A stretch of 20,000 nucleotides of DNA from Paulinella micropora (lineage: Eukaryota; Cercozoa; Imbricatea; Euglyphida; Paulinellidae), in contig WBZZ01000391.1 in the NCBI GenBank assembly GCA_019918135.1, forward strand, positions 270,001 through 290,000, read 5' to 3'. How positions within the stretch are numbered: position 1 is the stretch's first letter; every line of letters begins with the position of its first letter. Both the position numbers and the translations under genes were made by a program. The notes under the pieces are model-generated. The model was not told the DNA's origin. It made no database searches and was given only the letters and a program-made list of their open reading frames with translations. Of the stretch, positions 8,712 to 18,480 are shown piece after piece.

Positions 8712-10408
8712 CTGTTTCTCTTAATCTCCTCCTTCTTTCTCAAAAACTTGTACTGTGTTAGATCGAATCCCTCCGAGACTAGAGATTGGTCAAAAACAGT
8801 AACAAGAGCCTCGTATTCCTGAGTTTCGTCACAAGGAAAAGCCTTCATGCAGGCATTGATCTCTTTGAGCTTGCTCAAAAGCGAAGCATCAGAGTCTTTG
8901 TCTGAGCTCGTCTTGGCATATAGCATGAGACTTGCCACTCCTCCTTTCTTCCCCTTGAAGGCATTTATGATGTTTTGTCTGTCCTTCTTCTCCGTGTTTG
9001 TGACCACCACCGTAGTTGAGCCCGAGGGTGCAGGGGCTGGTGGGGCAGGAGCTGGTGGGGACAAATATGTCGGAGGGTGTGCCTTTGCACCACTCACTTT
9101 TGCTTTCATTCTCTCCAGTCTCATCGTCTTCTCGAACTCCTCATTCTCTTTCGCCTTCTTCTTCTCAGATATCACCAGCTTTTGAGCATGAGTGATAAAG
9201 GCCACCAATTCAGAAGCAGATCTGAGAAAATTATATTTCTCCACATATTGGTCAACACCTGCTTTATTGGCGATCGGTGGTGCGTTACTAAGTGATTTAA
9301 GGACAGAGTGATCCTTGGTAGGAATCCATCTCTTCCATGCCTCCTTATGCAGTAACGCACCCATCAACAGTCTGATCTTGGTCAGTACTCTGTCAGTCTT
9401 CTCTAACTCATCAATCACAGGATGAGTTTCTCCTGCTGCCTTAATGCTTTTTTCCATCTCCGTCTTCCCCTCCTCCAAGGCCTTCATTTCCATCGTAAAA
9501 AAATGAAATATGCCACTCGAGTTTTTCGAACCCAGATTGTTCTTCATTTTTGTTACATCGACTGCCTCTTGACCAGTCGCGAGAAATCTGGCCGTTGCTC
9601 TTGGGTTCGTGTACTGGAGGTAACCCTCACATCGTGGGCCGTATGAACGTTCCCAAATCAGGGTTTGAGTGTACACCCCAAAGATAGCATCGAGTAATTC
9701 AAGGTGGGTGTGTGAGTCCCCAAACTTGATATGCTGTATCTTCTTTCTCTCTTCTTGATCAGAGACCAGTTTGCCGAGGAGCTGTGCTGTGTTTGATAAT
9801 AGGATATAGACATCCTTTTTAGCACGACTTTTCTCTCTTCTTTGATCCTGAGGGATCCATACATAGGTATCCTTCCCTACCCCTATCTTGTTATCAAACT
9901 CTTCTTTAGAGAGGTCATAGTGGTCTTGCACCCACTGTTGTTCTTCCACTGTGGTCTCCTCTCCTTCACTATGAATCAAGTCGATCATTTTTCGTCCTCC
10001 TCCTCCCGTGTGGGCAGGTGGTATGGGATTACCATATGCTCCTCCTCCTCCCATCTCTGCTTGTTCAAATCCTCCTTCATCTTCGTCTCCTCCATATCCT
10101 CCTCCTTCATTCCAGCCCTCTTCTACTCCTTCTCCTATTCCTTCATCTCCTCCTCCTCCTCGTCCTACTCCTCCTACTCTTCCTACTCTTACTACTCTTC
10201 GTCTACTTATCACTGATCCTCCACCTACTCCTCCTTCTCCTTCTTCTTCTTCGTCGTCTTGTCCGCTTTCTCCTCCTCTTCCTTCATTCAATCCTCCTCC
10301 TCCTCCTTCATTCAATCCTCTTCCTCCTCCTCCTCCTCCTGCTTCTTCTTCTTCTCTTCTCTGTTCTGCCTCCATGAATTCACTCACTTCGGCGGTCTCT
10401 GTCGACAT
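8708..10408 (-). CDS. gag: Retrotransposon ORF1: Gly/Glu-rich Gag-like protein
   Basis: This is the first ORF after the leader, with 566 residues. It starts at ATG 10408 with A at -3. Residues 17-137 are low complexity: Gly runs, Glu runs and repeats such as GLNEG and RVGRVGGVGRG, encoded by TCC/TTC-like repeats on the plus strand. 140-440 is mostly helical and charged with no recognised domain. About 445-465 is a Pro/Ala linker. 475-566 is a smaller helical part. Position and size fit Gag (matrix/capsid), but no standard capsid signature is visible, so the assignment rests on context. The stop TGA (8710-8708) overlaps ORF2 in the -1 frame. The low-complexity head may vary in length between copies. 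Confidence 0.75.
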   Translation of the reverse strand: MSTETAEVSEFMEAEQRREEEEAGGGGGGRGLNEGGGGGLNEGRGGESGQDDEEEEGEGGVGGGSVISRRRVVRVGRVGGVGRGGGGDEGIGEGVEEGWNEGGGYGGDEDEGGFEQAEMGGGGAYGNPIPPAHTGGGGRKMIDLIHSEGEETTVEEQQWVQDHYDLSKEEFDNKIGVGKDTYVWIPQDQRREKSRAKKDVYILLSNTAQLLGKLVSDQEERKKIQHIKFGDSHTHLELLDAIFGVYTQTLIWERSYGPRCEGYLQYTNPRATARFLATGQEAVDVTKMKNNLGSKNSSGIFHFFTMEMKALEEGKTEMEKSIKAAGETHPVIDELEKTDRVLTKIRLLMGALLHKEAWKRWIPTKDHSVLKSLSNAPPIANKAGVDQYVEKYNFLRSASELVAFITHAQKLVISEKKKAKENEEFEKTMRLERMKAKVSGAKAHPPTYLSPPAPAPPAPAPSGSTTVVVTNTEKKDRQNIINAFKGKKGGVASLMLYAKTSSDKDSDASLLSKLKEINACMKAFPCDETQEYEALVTVFDQSLVSEGFDLTQYKFLRKKEEIKRNR

Positions 10409-11159
10409 GATGTCGTAGTAGTGATCAACAGGAGGACAGTGTCAGCTCCTATGTTTGGTTTTTGTTCGTTTGTGTTCTGTTCCTCCTTCAGTCGATTGAC
10501 TAGTGAAGAGAGAAACTAATAGAGAGGGTAGAGTGAGATTCCCTGTCCTCTATGAAACACTGTTTGTATGTTTGTTTTTGTTTGAGAAAAATAGTCTTTG
10601 AGACTTTCTCCGATTTCTTGTTCTCCTTACTCAGATTGCTTTCTCCTCCTCTTTTCTATATTGTATCTAGTATGAGGCACTAGGACCTACACACAGATAG
10701 TAATAGAGAAGCTAGAAAAGCTCTCCTTGAGAAGTCGACAGTCGGTCGGATAGGTTCTCAGACCTACCTTTAGAAAACGATCAGAGATTTGCAAAAATAC
10801 TCTGACGTATGTGTGAGATAATGCAGATAAATACACAAACTAGAAGGGTAGAGTGTTGTGCTCCTGTCCCTATGCTTGTTTGTGTTTTGTATGTGTTCCT
10901 TCACTCTTCTGTCCACCTCCTTCTTCTTGGTCTCTGTGTGAGAACAGCAAGAACGACAGAGAGTTTGTATCTGATGTCTCCTTGTGAGCACACAGATATG
11001 GATTGGGCTAGAGGGTACAAGACACCTGCTTGAGACCAATCAAATTATTTGTTTTGTGAAAGAGTTATGAGGGAGCTGTGTTGGAGTATTTGTTTTCGTC
11101 TGACGTCCCCGTGTGAGACAGGTCAGTGAAAATTCACTCTGTTGCCTGTGTGGCAAAGC
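10409..11159 (-). other. Retrotransposon 5' leader
   Basis: This leader lies between the primer-binding region and the ORF1 ATG and contains no long ORF of credible composition. It holds imperfect internal repeats: a T/G-rich block at about 10447-10495 (CTCCTATGTTTGGTTTTTG...) resembles one at about 10860-10912, and GGGTAGAGTG occurs at about 10526 and 10847. Such a leader would be expected to hold packaging and dimerisation signals, but none can be identified by sight. Confidence 0.55.
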
Positions 11160-11193
11160 AGAAAGAAATCACCCTAGTGATGTGGACTCCAAA
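11160..11193 (-). promoter_or_regulatory. Putative primer-binding site region next to the 5' LTR
   Basis: On the minus strand the LTR end AATACA is followed by TT and then TGGAGTCCACATCAC. A PBS normally begins with TGG a few bases after the LTR, matching a tRNA 3' CCA end. The offset and TGG fit. I cannot name the tRNA, because the implied acceptor sequence does not match one I know with confidence. Confidence 0.4.
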
Positions 11194-11432
11194 TGTATTG
11201 CCCCCAATGATAGCTCGTAAAAAGTCGGTAATACAACCAAACACAGTCCTCAAAAGATGAGAATGATGTCTCGTTATATTAGCTCAGTGAAGCCGAAAAG
11301 GAAAACGGCAACAGACCAGGAATAAAATGGCATCAGGTCCAATCCGGACAAACGATACTGGAAAAATAGGCTGGTGCACCTGTCACCAGGAAAAGGTACT
11401 TTTTATCGGCTATCCGGGGGGTGATGCCTACA
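11194..11432 (-). repeat. 5' LTR of the Ty3/Gypsy element
   Basis: This is the partner of the LTR at 694-932, with three substitutions and no indel. It has TG...CA ends on either strand. On the minus strand transcription would start within it and run towards lower coordinates into the leader and ORF1. The TATA-like GATAAAAAG is at 11399-11407. In the outer flank the minus strand reads GGTACTC before TGTAGG, while the internal polypurine side of the other LTR reads GGTAC, a similarity that may be chance. Confidence 0.93.
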
Positions 11433-11954
11433 GAGTACCTTTTCTGGTACTGGTGGCACTAGCTTTTTACCATTACCAGTATTGCCCATATCAGGCCGTT
11501 TCGTGGGTCATTTTCTGGATGTACATCTTTTGTGTGACGTCGTCAGTTGGACTGGCGGGAATTGTTCAGTATTGTTAAATTCTTTTACGTGGGAAGCAGT
11601 TGGCCGGTAGGAGGGGGACGCCCCGAGTTCCGGTCGCAGTTTGCAGAAGTCGCGAGGGTTTTCTCCCAACTGGTTATCGAGCCTTGGAGCGTGACCTGTG
11701 CAACGGATCGCAGAGGAGAACCTTCGTTAAAGGGGTGAGGGGTCCACCTTAAGTGACCCCATTACAGGAAAGTGCGCATTTTCAATTGTGTGGCTACAGC
11801 TGATCACTGTAGACACTACCCACGCTCTGCTTTGCTGGTGTGCAGTGCAAGGGCAAGGTGGGGGACAGGACAGAGAGCAAGACACCGAAGCGTGCAGGGC
11901 GCAGGGAGGGTGAGCCTCCTAAAGGGTGTGGTGCTTTTGTCAGCTCGGTGACGT
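11433..11954. other. Right flank of the retrotransposon, no gene seen
   Basis: About 520 bp of mixed composition. No ORF here has convincing protein character. An imperfect hairpin GGGGTCCAC-CTTAA-GTGACCCC lies at 11739-11760 with one bulge. The stretch may be host DNA or the 5' part (LTR or leader) of the Copia-like element downstream, but no second LTR copy is present in the window to define this. Confidence 0.4.
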
Positions 11955-12213
11955 GGCCAGTTGTGATTGATTGCCGTGGTAACTGTGGGATTGAGCACCC
12001 CTGGCCCACGGGACACAACAAGTTACAAAGCCAAAGTACAAAGCAGTAGGTCTGTTGTGATTGCTTGCCGTGGTAACTGGGGGATTGAGCACCCCTGGCC
12101 CACGGGACACAACAACCTACATTACAAAGTTACTGTTGAGCAGTAGGCCAGTTGTGATTGATTGCCGTGGTAACTGGGGGATTGAGCACCTCTGGCACAC
12201 GGGACGCAACAGC
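11955..12213 (+). repeat. Three-copy tandem repeat, unit about 95 bp
   Basis: The core TTGTGATTG...CCGTGGTAACTG...ATTGAGCACC...GG(C/A)CACGGGAC(A/G)CAAC occurs from about 11961, 12055 and 12152, giving periods of 94 and 97 bp. The spacers are also related (TTACAAAG..., AGCAGTAGG). Each core begins with (T)GTTGTG or a close variant and ends with CACAACA or CGCAACA, so each copy can fold on itself; copy 2 is bounded by a perfect TGTTGTG/CACAACA pair (12054-12116). It lies upstream of the Copia-like gag and may belong to that element's LTR or leader. Confidence 0.8.
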
Positions 12214-12782
12214 TTACCTTGCTAAGTTCTTGTCGCATTCGTACTGCATTATTGCATCTACTCCTTGTATTGCTGTAGTGACTGTGTGAGGAGTGAGAGA
12301 GAGGTGTGGTGAGGGAGTGAGCTCTGAAGAACCGTGCGTAGGACACGAGGGGAGGAGCGAAAGGTGAGTGTTTAGGTGGTTGTACAAAAACAACTACAAA
12401 CCTAGGTAGGTTGAAGAACTGACTTTGCAGATAGAGCTGCTAGTAGGTGGAAAGCTATCATAGGTGGTAGCTGAGGTAGCCTCAGTGTAGTTTGAGCATT
12501 AGAGTCAGTGGTAACACTCGTGGTTGAAGAGAGAGAGAGTAAAGGGTGGTGTGGACAAGCAAAACACTATTCTGTGTAGTGTGTGTGTGTGTCTGCTCGT
12601 GGCCTCTGTTGTGTTCTCTCTGTGTGGGTGTGTGTGGTTGCTTGCCTGTGTCTGTGCCATCAGAACAGCGTAAGCATAGCGTGACCCTATCTCTATTTGG
12701 CAAGTAGAGAGCATAGCTGTGTGCTGTGTGTAAGTGTGTGTGTGTGGAGCGTGTGTCTGTTCGAGACTGACGGTGGTTAGAA
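12214..12782 (+). other. Leader upstream of the Copia-like gag
   Basis: This region has no credible ORF. It contains GT-rich runs (about 12578-12594, 12612-12632, 12720-12758) and a small perfect palindrome CTGAGG-TAG-CCTCAG at about 12470-12484. A TGGTAACACTCG at about 12511 could be a primer-binding site by its TGG start, but it does not match the usual Copia initiator-Met tRNA pattern, so I do not call it one. Confidence 0.4.
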
Positions 12783-13850
12783 ATGACTACGAGTAAGACA
12801 GACAATAAGATTACGTTCACCGGCAAAGAGGCATGGATCCTATTGCATAGGCAGGTAGTGCAAAGCTGTAATGCTAAGGCCCCTAAGGAAGTGCTGCAGG
12901 GTGCTGACGCCCACAAACAATATGTACATCGCGAAAACGTATTAGGGATACAGCTTAAGGGTAGAGTGGTGCCCCCCTTTATACTAGCTTGGGAAGAGAT
13001 AGCAGAGTGGAATGATTGGGCTGACTTGGACGAAGAAGTAGTAAAGGAATACTTCGAGGACAAAGCCAAGGGTTCTACTCGCATGTGGCCTATGCCCAAC
13101 CCCAAACCGGAAGCTCCAAACCTTGAGGAGGCGTTAGGGGTAGAGGAAGACAAGGAAACCCCAGTCAAGCGTTACAAACCGGTTTTTGGCAGTCCGAAAG
13201 ATAAACCAACCACTGAGACTGAAGCAGGAAAGGAGGAGGAGGAGGAAGATGAAGACCGGCACACCTCTGACCTCTACTCTAGTGGGTATGCTAGCACTGA
13301 CAAACCTAGGCTGTCAACTGGCAAGGGCTCAGACTTAGAGGGCGACAGCAAGAGTGGGGCCTCCCGAGGACAGACTGACCCCTCTAAGGTCAAAACCCCA
13401 CTAGAGGGTGCTGATCGTGCTGCCGCACTGACACGACAGGTGATAGCCTATGACGCTAGTGTACTTGCTGAGATGAGCAAGCAAAAAGAGAGGGTGTTCA
13501 ATATCATCTATGACATGCTCGGTGGTGAGGCGAAAAGTCTAGTGCGTGACTTAGCTGATCCGGAGAAGCTGACTTTTGGCCAAAACCCTAAAGCACTGTG
13601 GGACAGACTGCTAGCCCGGTACAAGAAAGCCGACCCCTCTGATGTTCAGGACAAGGTGAAGGAACTGAATGAATTCCTCTTTACGAGTAAGCAACAGTAC
13701 GTCGGTCAGTGTGTAGACTTGAACGCTAGGAGAGACTGGTTGGCTGATTATGACCAAGCCCCAACCGATGACCGGATGCAGCAAATAGTGAAGGTCAACA
13801 ACAACAACAACAGACATGGAAAACTGCACAACAAACAAACGCAACAGTAA
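12783..13850 (+). CDS. gag: Truncated Copia-like Gag (UBN2-type), broken at a CAA repeat
   Basis: 355 residues from ATG 12783, with a purine at -3. Residues 1-100 are a charged N-terminal region. 105-215 is low complexity, with an acidic stretch EEEEEDED near 151-158. About 225-336 resembles the UBN2/gag-polypeptide domain of Copia elements: helices with ALWDRLLARYKK at 271-282 and a following KVKELNEFLF helix. After about residue 336 the frame enters a CAA microsatellite (Asn run, about 13796-13813) and ends within 20 codons. No zinc knuckle, protease or pol follows, so the element is cut off here. The family call is by eye. The N-terminal 100 residues are unusually long for a Copia Gag. Polarity is opposite to the Ty3/Gypsy element. 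Confidence 0.65.
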   Translation: MTTSKTDNKITFTGKEAWILLHRQVVQSCNAKAPKEVLQGADAHKQYVHRENVLGIQLKGRVVPPFILAWEEIAEWNDWADLDEEVVKEYFEDKAKGSTRMWPMPNPKPEAPNLEEALGVEEDKETPVKRYKPVFGSPKDKPTTETEAGKEEEEEDEDRHTSDLYSSGYASTDKPRLSTGKGSDLEGDSKSGASRGQTDPSKVKTPLEGADRAAALTRQVIAYDASVLAEMSKQKERVFNIIYDMLGGEAKSLVRDLADPEKLTFGQNPKALWDRLLARYKKADPSDVQDKVKELNEFLFTSKQQYVGQCVDLNARRDWLADYDQAPTDDRMQQIVKVNNNNNRHGKLHNKQTQQ

Positions 13851-13949
13851 AGGAAGCAATTCATTAAACCAAATAGGATCAAAGAAAACTAACAAACAGC
13901 AGACACAAACTTGAGAGATAGACACGCATGCAGAGAAGAATAATATTAT
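13851..13949. other. Spacer between gag and purine tract
   Basis: A-rich non-coding sequence (GATCAAAGAAAACTAACAAAC and similar). No continuation of the Copia gag can be read in any frame. Confidence 0.5.
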
Positions 13950-14875
<926 letters not shown>

Positions 14876-17661
14876 AATTAAATAGATATTATAAAAAGAA
14901 AACATTTAATTCGTTTCAAATAAAAAACTATGACGATTTTATTGAAATGCTGAATGAGTTTAACATAAGCAATATTGAAGCGTCTGGACTAGGTTATGAA
15001 CGGATTATTGAATACGTTAAGGTAGTAGTAGTTCAAGAAAACGGAGGCGGTTGTTATGAAGGAAAAAACAAATGTAAAAAAACAATATCGGATGAAAATA
15101 TATTGATATCTCCCGCTAGCAAAAATAATAATTGTTTATTCTTTCTCTGTAAGGACATTCTTAATATGCCACTTATTAACAGAAAAAGATGTAATGATAT
15201 TAGAGAACAATTCAATCTTTCCAACGATTGCCCTATACCATTCTCTACCGCCGTAAAAATCCTTAATACTTTGATAAAAGAAGGAAAGACATACGAAATA
15301 ACAAACGCCTTAACAAGAGAAACTATAAGCACGAATAACATCGGAGAAGAAGCAGACATCATGATTTATTTAGAGAACAACCAATATTTCGGATTAACTA
15401 AAAGATACAAACAAAAATGTGAAAAGTGTTTAAAGAAATATGTTAAGAAGCACACTTGTAATCCAAAAATGATAAATTATGTTAATAGAAAAATTTTGAA
15501 GAACGGACGAAGACATTTGATAACAAAATTCGAGAAGGATAAAATTAATAACAAAGATGAAGTTATTCATTACGACCTAGAAACTTTTAGAAATAACACT
15601 CTCGCTGACGGCTTTGATATTCACGACTGCTATATAGTCGGATATACTCAAGGGGCTGAAGGATTTAAATATTTCGCTGGTGTTGATTGTATTTCTAAAT
15701 TTCTTGACTTTGTCTTGGAGAGAGGAAGAAAGTTATCATTTGAATGGGCTAACAAACTACTACATAATCCAGTCAAGAAAGTAGCAGGAGTAAGAAATAA
15801 GAGAAACAAAGACGAAGAAGAACCAATTTTATACGTGAATGGGTTTAACGGAGCGAACTTTGACCACTACTTCATTAAACAGGAATTAATAAGAAGAGGT
15901 ATTAAACCAAAATCACATATGATTAATAACGGCTCAATAATCTCTTTACAATTTGAAAATATTAAAATGTGGGATATGTGTAAGCATACTCAGGGGACGT
16001 TAAAAGAAAACTTAGAAAATATGAAATGTAAAACTCTCAAAGGAGATTTTGACCACGACAAGGCTTCTACTTGGGAAACAATGAGTGAAGAGTTAAGAAA
16101 TAAGTGTCTTGAATATTTGAAGTGTGATGTCATGGGGTTAAAAGAGTTATATGACAAAATAAACACAGAGATATTTGAAAAACACTCAGTGAATTTAACT
16201 TCATATATTTCAACTTCAAGCCTTGCTTTTAATATCTGGAAGAAAATGATTGATGGTAAGCACGATGTAAGACTCCCAACTATTGAACAAGAGAAAGCGT
16301 TTAGAAAAGCGGTTATCGGAGCAAGAACATATCCGAGCAAAAAAAGATTTGTTTCAAAACAATACAAGGACTACTTAGCGGGGAAAATCACATTTGACTA
16401 ATTAACCGATTATTTAGTTGATGCGGACGTCGTATCTTTATACCCAACAGCGATGCTCAATTTATTTATGGTTGGAGAAATTAAGTTGGCTATCGCACCA
16501 TTTGATTATAATAATCTTCCTATCGGTATTTACAATGTTGATTATATCTCGCCAAAAGACATATTACATTCAAGAATGGACAGAGAAATAAAATGGGCTC
16601 ATTAAAGTGGAATTTAGCGGATATGAAAGACCAATGGCTCACAAGTGTTGATATTGAAGATATGATTAAGGAGGGCTACGATATAACAATTCATAAAGGA
16701 TACTATACAGAGGAGGCAGAACCAGTATTTAAAGAATACATACTGGAAATGTTTAAGGCGAAAGAAAATAGCGAAAAAGGCACACCGCAATATTTACTAG
16801 CCAAACTATTTATGAATTCGTTATACGGAAAAATGATACAGCGACCTATCCCAACAGAAGCAGAATATATTAAATCAAATGAGGAATATTGGAAATTTTG
16901 GACAAAAAACTATATATCTGATGTGGTTGAATTCAAAGATAAAGACGCAAACAAACTATGGCACGTATCTGGAATGCCTAGAAATGAAGTAATAATTGAA
17001 GAGAGTATTACAAAACCTTCTCACTACGGGGCATTCATTCTAGCATATAGCAGGCGAATTATGTATAACTACATAAAAGAAGCTAATCCAAATAAAGACA
17101 TAGAGGCTGATTTCTATTACACCGATACCGATAGTCTAGTGTTGCATGTTAGGTTTGCCAAACTTATTAAAAGACTTGGAGATAAATCTCTCGGTGGAAT
17201 AACAGATGACTTAGGAGATTGTTGTAAGATAATAAGAGGAATATGGATTGCTCCAAAATTGTATATGTTAGAATTTACAACGAATGAAGCCTTTCTCCCT
17301 TACCTTACTAAGAATGACTTGAAACATAAAGACAAAGGAGTTCATATAATTGAATGCTACGAAAATGAAGGAGTAAAAAAAGAGATACTACCACCTAAGA
17401 GGTAAAAGGTTGAATTCAAAAGGGTTAAATCCAGAAGTATATGAAAAGATGGATTTAGGCGAAAGCATTGAAAATGTTAGAGATTTTCAAATGAAGAAAA
17501 TTCATTTATCACGAAACAGCAAACAGCAAAACATCAACCATTTCAGCATAGTTCATACTACAAACATAAAAAAGAAAGTTAATGAGAATAAATGGGGCGG
17601 TAGAGCGTTTATCAACGAAAATGATTATCCCTTACGGCTTCCATATCCGCTCCTAGTTTAA
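14876..17661 (+). pseudogene. polB: Protein-primed family B DNA polymerase with OTU-like N-terminus, broken
   Basis: This would replicate a linear viral genome by protein priming. An OTU-like region has NNNCLF (Cys codon 15133-15135), but Gln (15382-15384) where OTU enzymes have His. A CxxC...HxC element (CEKC, KKHTC) follows near 15418-15460. Exonuclease motifs: DLET (about 15574), NGFNGANFDHYF (15838-15873), and YLKCD near 16115. Polymerase motifs: A, DADVVSLYP (16420-16446); B, KLFMNSLYGK (about 16803-16832); C, YTDTDS (about 17118-17135); then a KLY motif. Three breaks: stop TAA at 16399-16401, just before motif A; a -1 shift near an A4/G3 run at 16590-16597; and a +1 shift near an A7 run at 17375-17381. 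The beginning is lost in the GA tract. Motif set and AT-rich neighbours fit polinton-like viruses or virophages. No host can be assigned. Confidence 0.9.
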
Positions 17662-17734
17662 TGACGTTTATCAAATGAAAGCGATGCTCATAAATATCAA
17701 TAATTAATTTTTTTCAATAAATTGTTTACCAGTC

Positions 17735-17742
17735 TATATATA
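17735..17742 (+). promoter_or_regulatory. TATATATA element before the first DUF3820-like gene
   Basis: TATATATA ends three bases before ATG 17746. Similar TATATA elements sit just before the ATGs at 18063 (plus) and 19866 (minus). The recurrence supports a viral promoter element with a very short untranslated leader, but no start site is shown. Confidence 0.45.
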
Positions 17743-17745
17743 CCA

Positions 17746-18033
17746 ATGACCACCCTAACCAGACTATGCGAGAAGTTTGAAAAACTCTCTATTGAAAGTA
17801 AAAAAGAAACTTTTGCTCTTACCGATATTCAAAAGGTAATTAACGACGAAATCAAGGCGATTGAAAAGAGAAAGGAAGGCAAGCCAATGGATATTTTTCC
17901 ATTTGGTAAGTATAAAGGTAAGAAAATTCAAGATGTTGCGGTTATTGATAAGCCATATCTTGAATGGGTTATGAAACAGCCGTGGTTTGAGAAATTCACT
18001 GACATTAAGGCAGAAGTAAAAAAATATATTTAA
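17746..18033 (+). CDS. Small DUF3820-like protein, copy 1 (intact)
   Basis: 95 residues from ATG 17746. The frame is open further back to a TTG at 17722, but the ATG lies right after the TATATATA element and is preferred. Residues 1-50 are Lys/Glu-rich and helical. 55-85 carry FGKYKGKKIQDV...DKPYLEWVMKQPWF, the pattern of the DUF3820 / exodeoxyribonuclease X C-terminal type module found in phages and many large and small eukaryotic DNA viruses. That module is thought to bind nucleic acid, but its role as a stand-alone protein is not known. It follows the polymerase in the same direction. It is the only gene of the viral block visible in full without a break. Confidence 0.82.
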   Translation: MTTLTRLCEKFEKLSIESKKETFALTDIQKVINDEIKAIEKRKEGKPMDIFPFGKYKGKKIQDVAVIDKPYLEWVMKQPWFEKFTDIKAEVKKYI

Positions 18034-18053
18034 TAAAAAATAACATTACATAT

Positions 18054-18060
18054 TATATAT
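18054..18060 (+). promoter_or_regulatory. TATATAT element before the second DUF3820-like gene
   Basis: TATATAT precedes CAATGAC at 18061-18067. The context ATAxCAATGAC is shared with the first copy's TATACCAATGAC, suggesting that promoter and start were duplicated with the gene. Confidence 0.42.
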
Positions 18061-18062
18061 CA

Positions 18063-18478
18063 ATGACTGACCTGAGCACCAAACAGGACTACTTAAATGA
18101 AATGAAAAATGGAACCTTGATGGAGATGTCAAAAAGCCAACAATTAAATGGACTAAGCCTGACATTGTTTCTTTTTATGAGCAATATAAGCCAAGGGATG
18201 ATAATGTGAAAGTAGTTGTACCATTGGAAAGCGTGTTGATGGAGGAAGAGAGCACCCCGTTTTCAACAGCAGATTTGAAAGAGACTGGAATTACAGAGAT
18301 TAAAATGAATGTGGGTGAAGAAATAGCACAAAGTGAAACCGATGTTTTTCTTCAATATGGTAAGTATAAAAAAATGAAAATTGAAGATATCGCTAAGTTT
18401 GACAAACCATACCTTGAATATTTAATTCAACAACCTTATTTTAAAAACAAAGATGCGGTAAAAAATACCTATGATTGA
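18063..18478 (+). pseudogene. Small DUF3820-like protein, copy 2, with one frameshift
   Basis: The ATG at 18063 follows a TATATAT element. The first frame runs only to TGA 18207-18209. From the A5 run at 18105-18109 onward the -1 frame reads a more protein-like sequence (WNLDGDV, KWTKPDIVSFYEQY) which continues without a stop into the DUF3820-like module YGKYKKMKIEDI...DKPYLEYLIQQPYF and ends at 18478. So one gene of about 138 codons with a single indel is the simplest reading. It is a diverged tandem paralogue of the gene at 17746, with a different and longer N-terminal half. Either the virus copy has decayed or the base run was miscalled. Confidence 0.75.
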
Positions 18479-18480
18479 TA

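Larger units (their letters stand above)
694..11432 (-). mobile_element. Complete Ty3/Gypsy-type LTR retrotransposon, five ORFs
   Basis: A 10.7-kb element is bounded by two direct 239-bp repeats exactly 10,500 bp apart. All large ORFs inside are on the minus strand, so the 5' LTR is the right-hand copy. The order protease-like, RT, RNase H, integrase with a GPY/F-type C-terminus is the Ty3/Gypsy (Metaviridae) order. Each ORF is uninterrupted apart from four -1 frame junctions. The LTRs differ at only three positions (728, 794, 807 against 11228, 11294, 11307), which suggests a recent insertion. The flanks show no matching 4-6 bp target-site duplication: ACAGG lies before the left LTR and GAGTA after the right. 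Possible reasons are recombination between elements, a deletion at one edge, or duplication-free integration. Confidence 0.93.

Noticed and set aside
8708..8730. Canonical -1 slippery heptamer at the ORF1/ORF2 junction
   Set aside because: The overlap contains GAGAAAC in the wrong phase and no X-XXY-YYZ pattern. The other junctions also lack one.
10008..10418. Pro/Ser- and Leu-rich open frames on the plus strand
   Set aside because: They are antisense shadows of the Gly/Glu-rich head of ORF1, produced by the TCC repeats.
11327..11578. Open frame of 83 codons crossing the right LTR edge
   Set aside because: It starts inside the LTR and runs into unrelated flank. It is best explained by chance.
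12505..12525. Primer-binding site for the Copia-like element (TGGTAACACTCG)
   Set aside because: It does not match the usual initiator-Met pattern, and no LTR end could be placed next to it.
12482..13168. Open frame of 228 codons on the minus strand
   Set aside because: It is antisense to the Copia-like gag and its GT-rich leader, with Thr/His repeats from GT runs.
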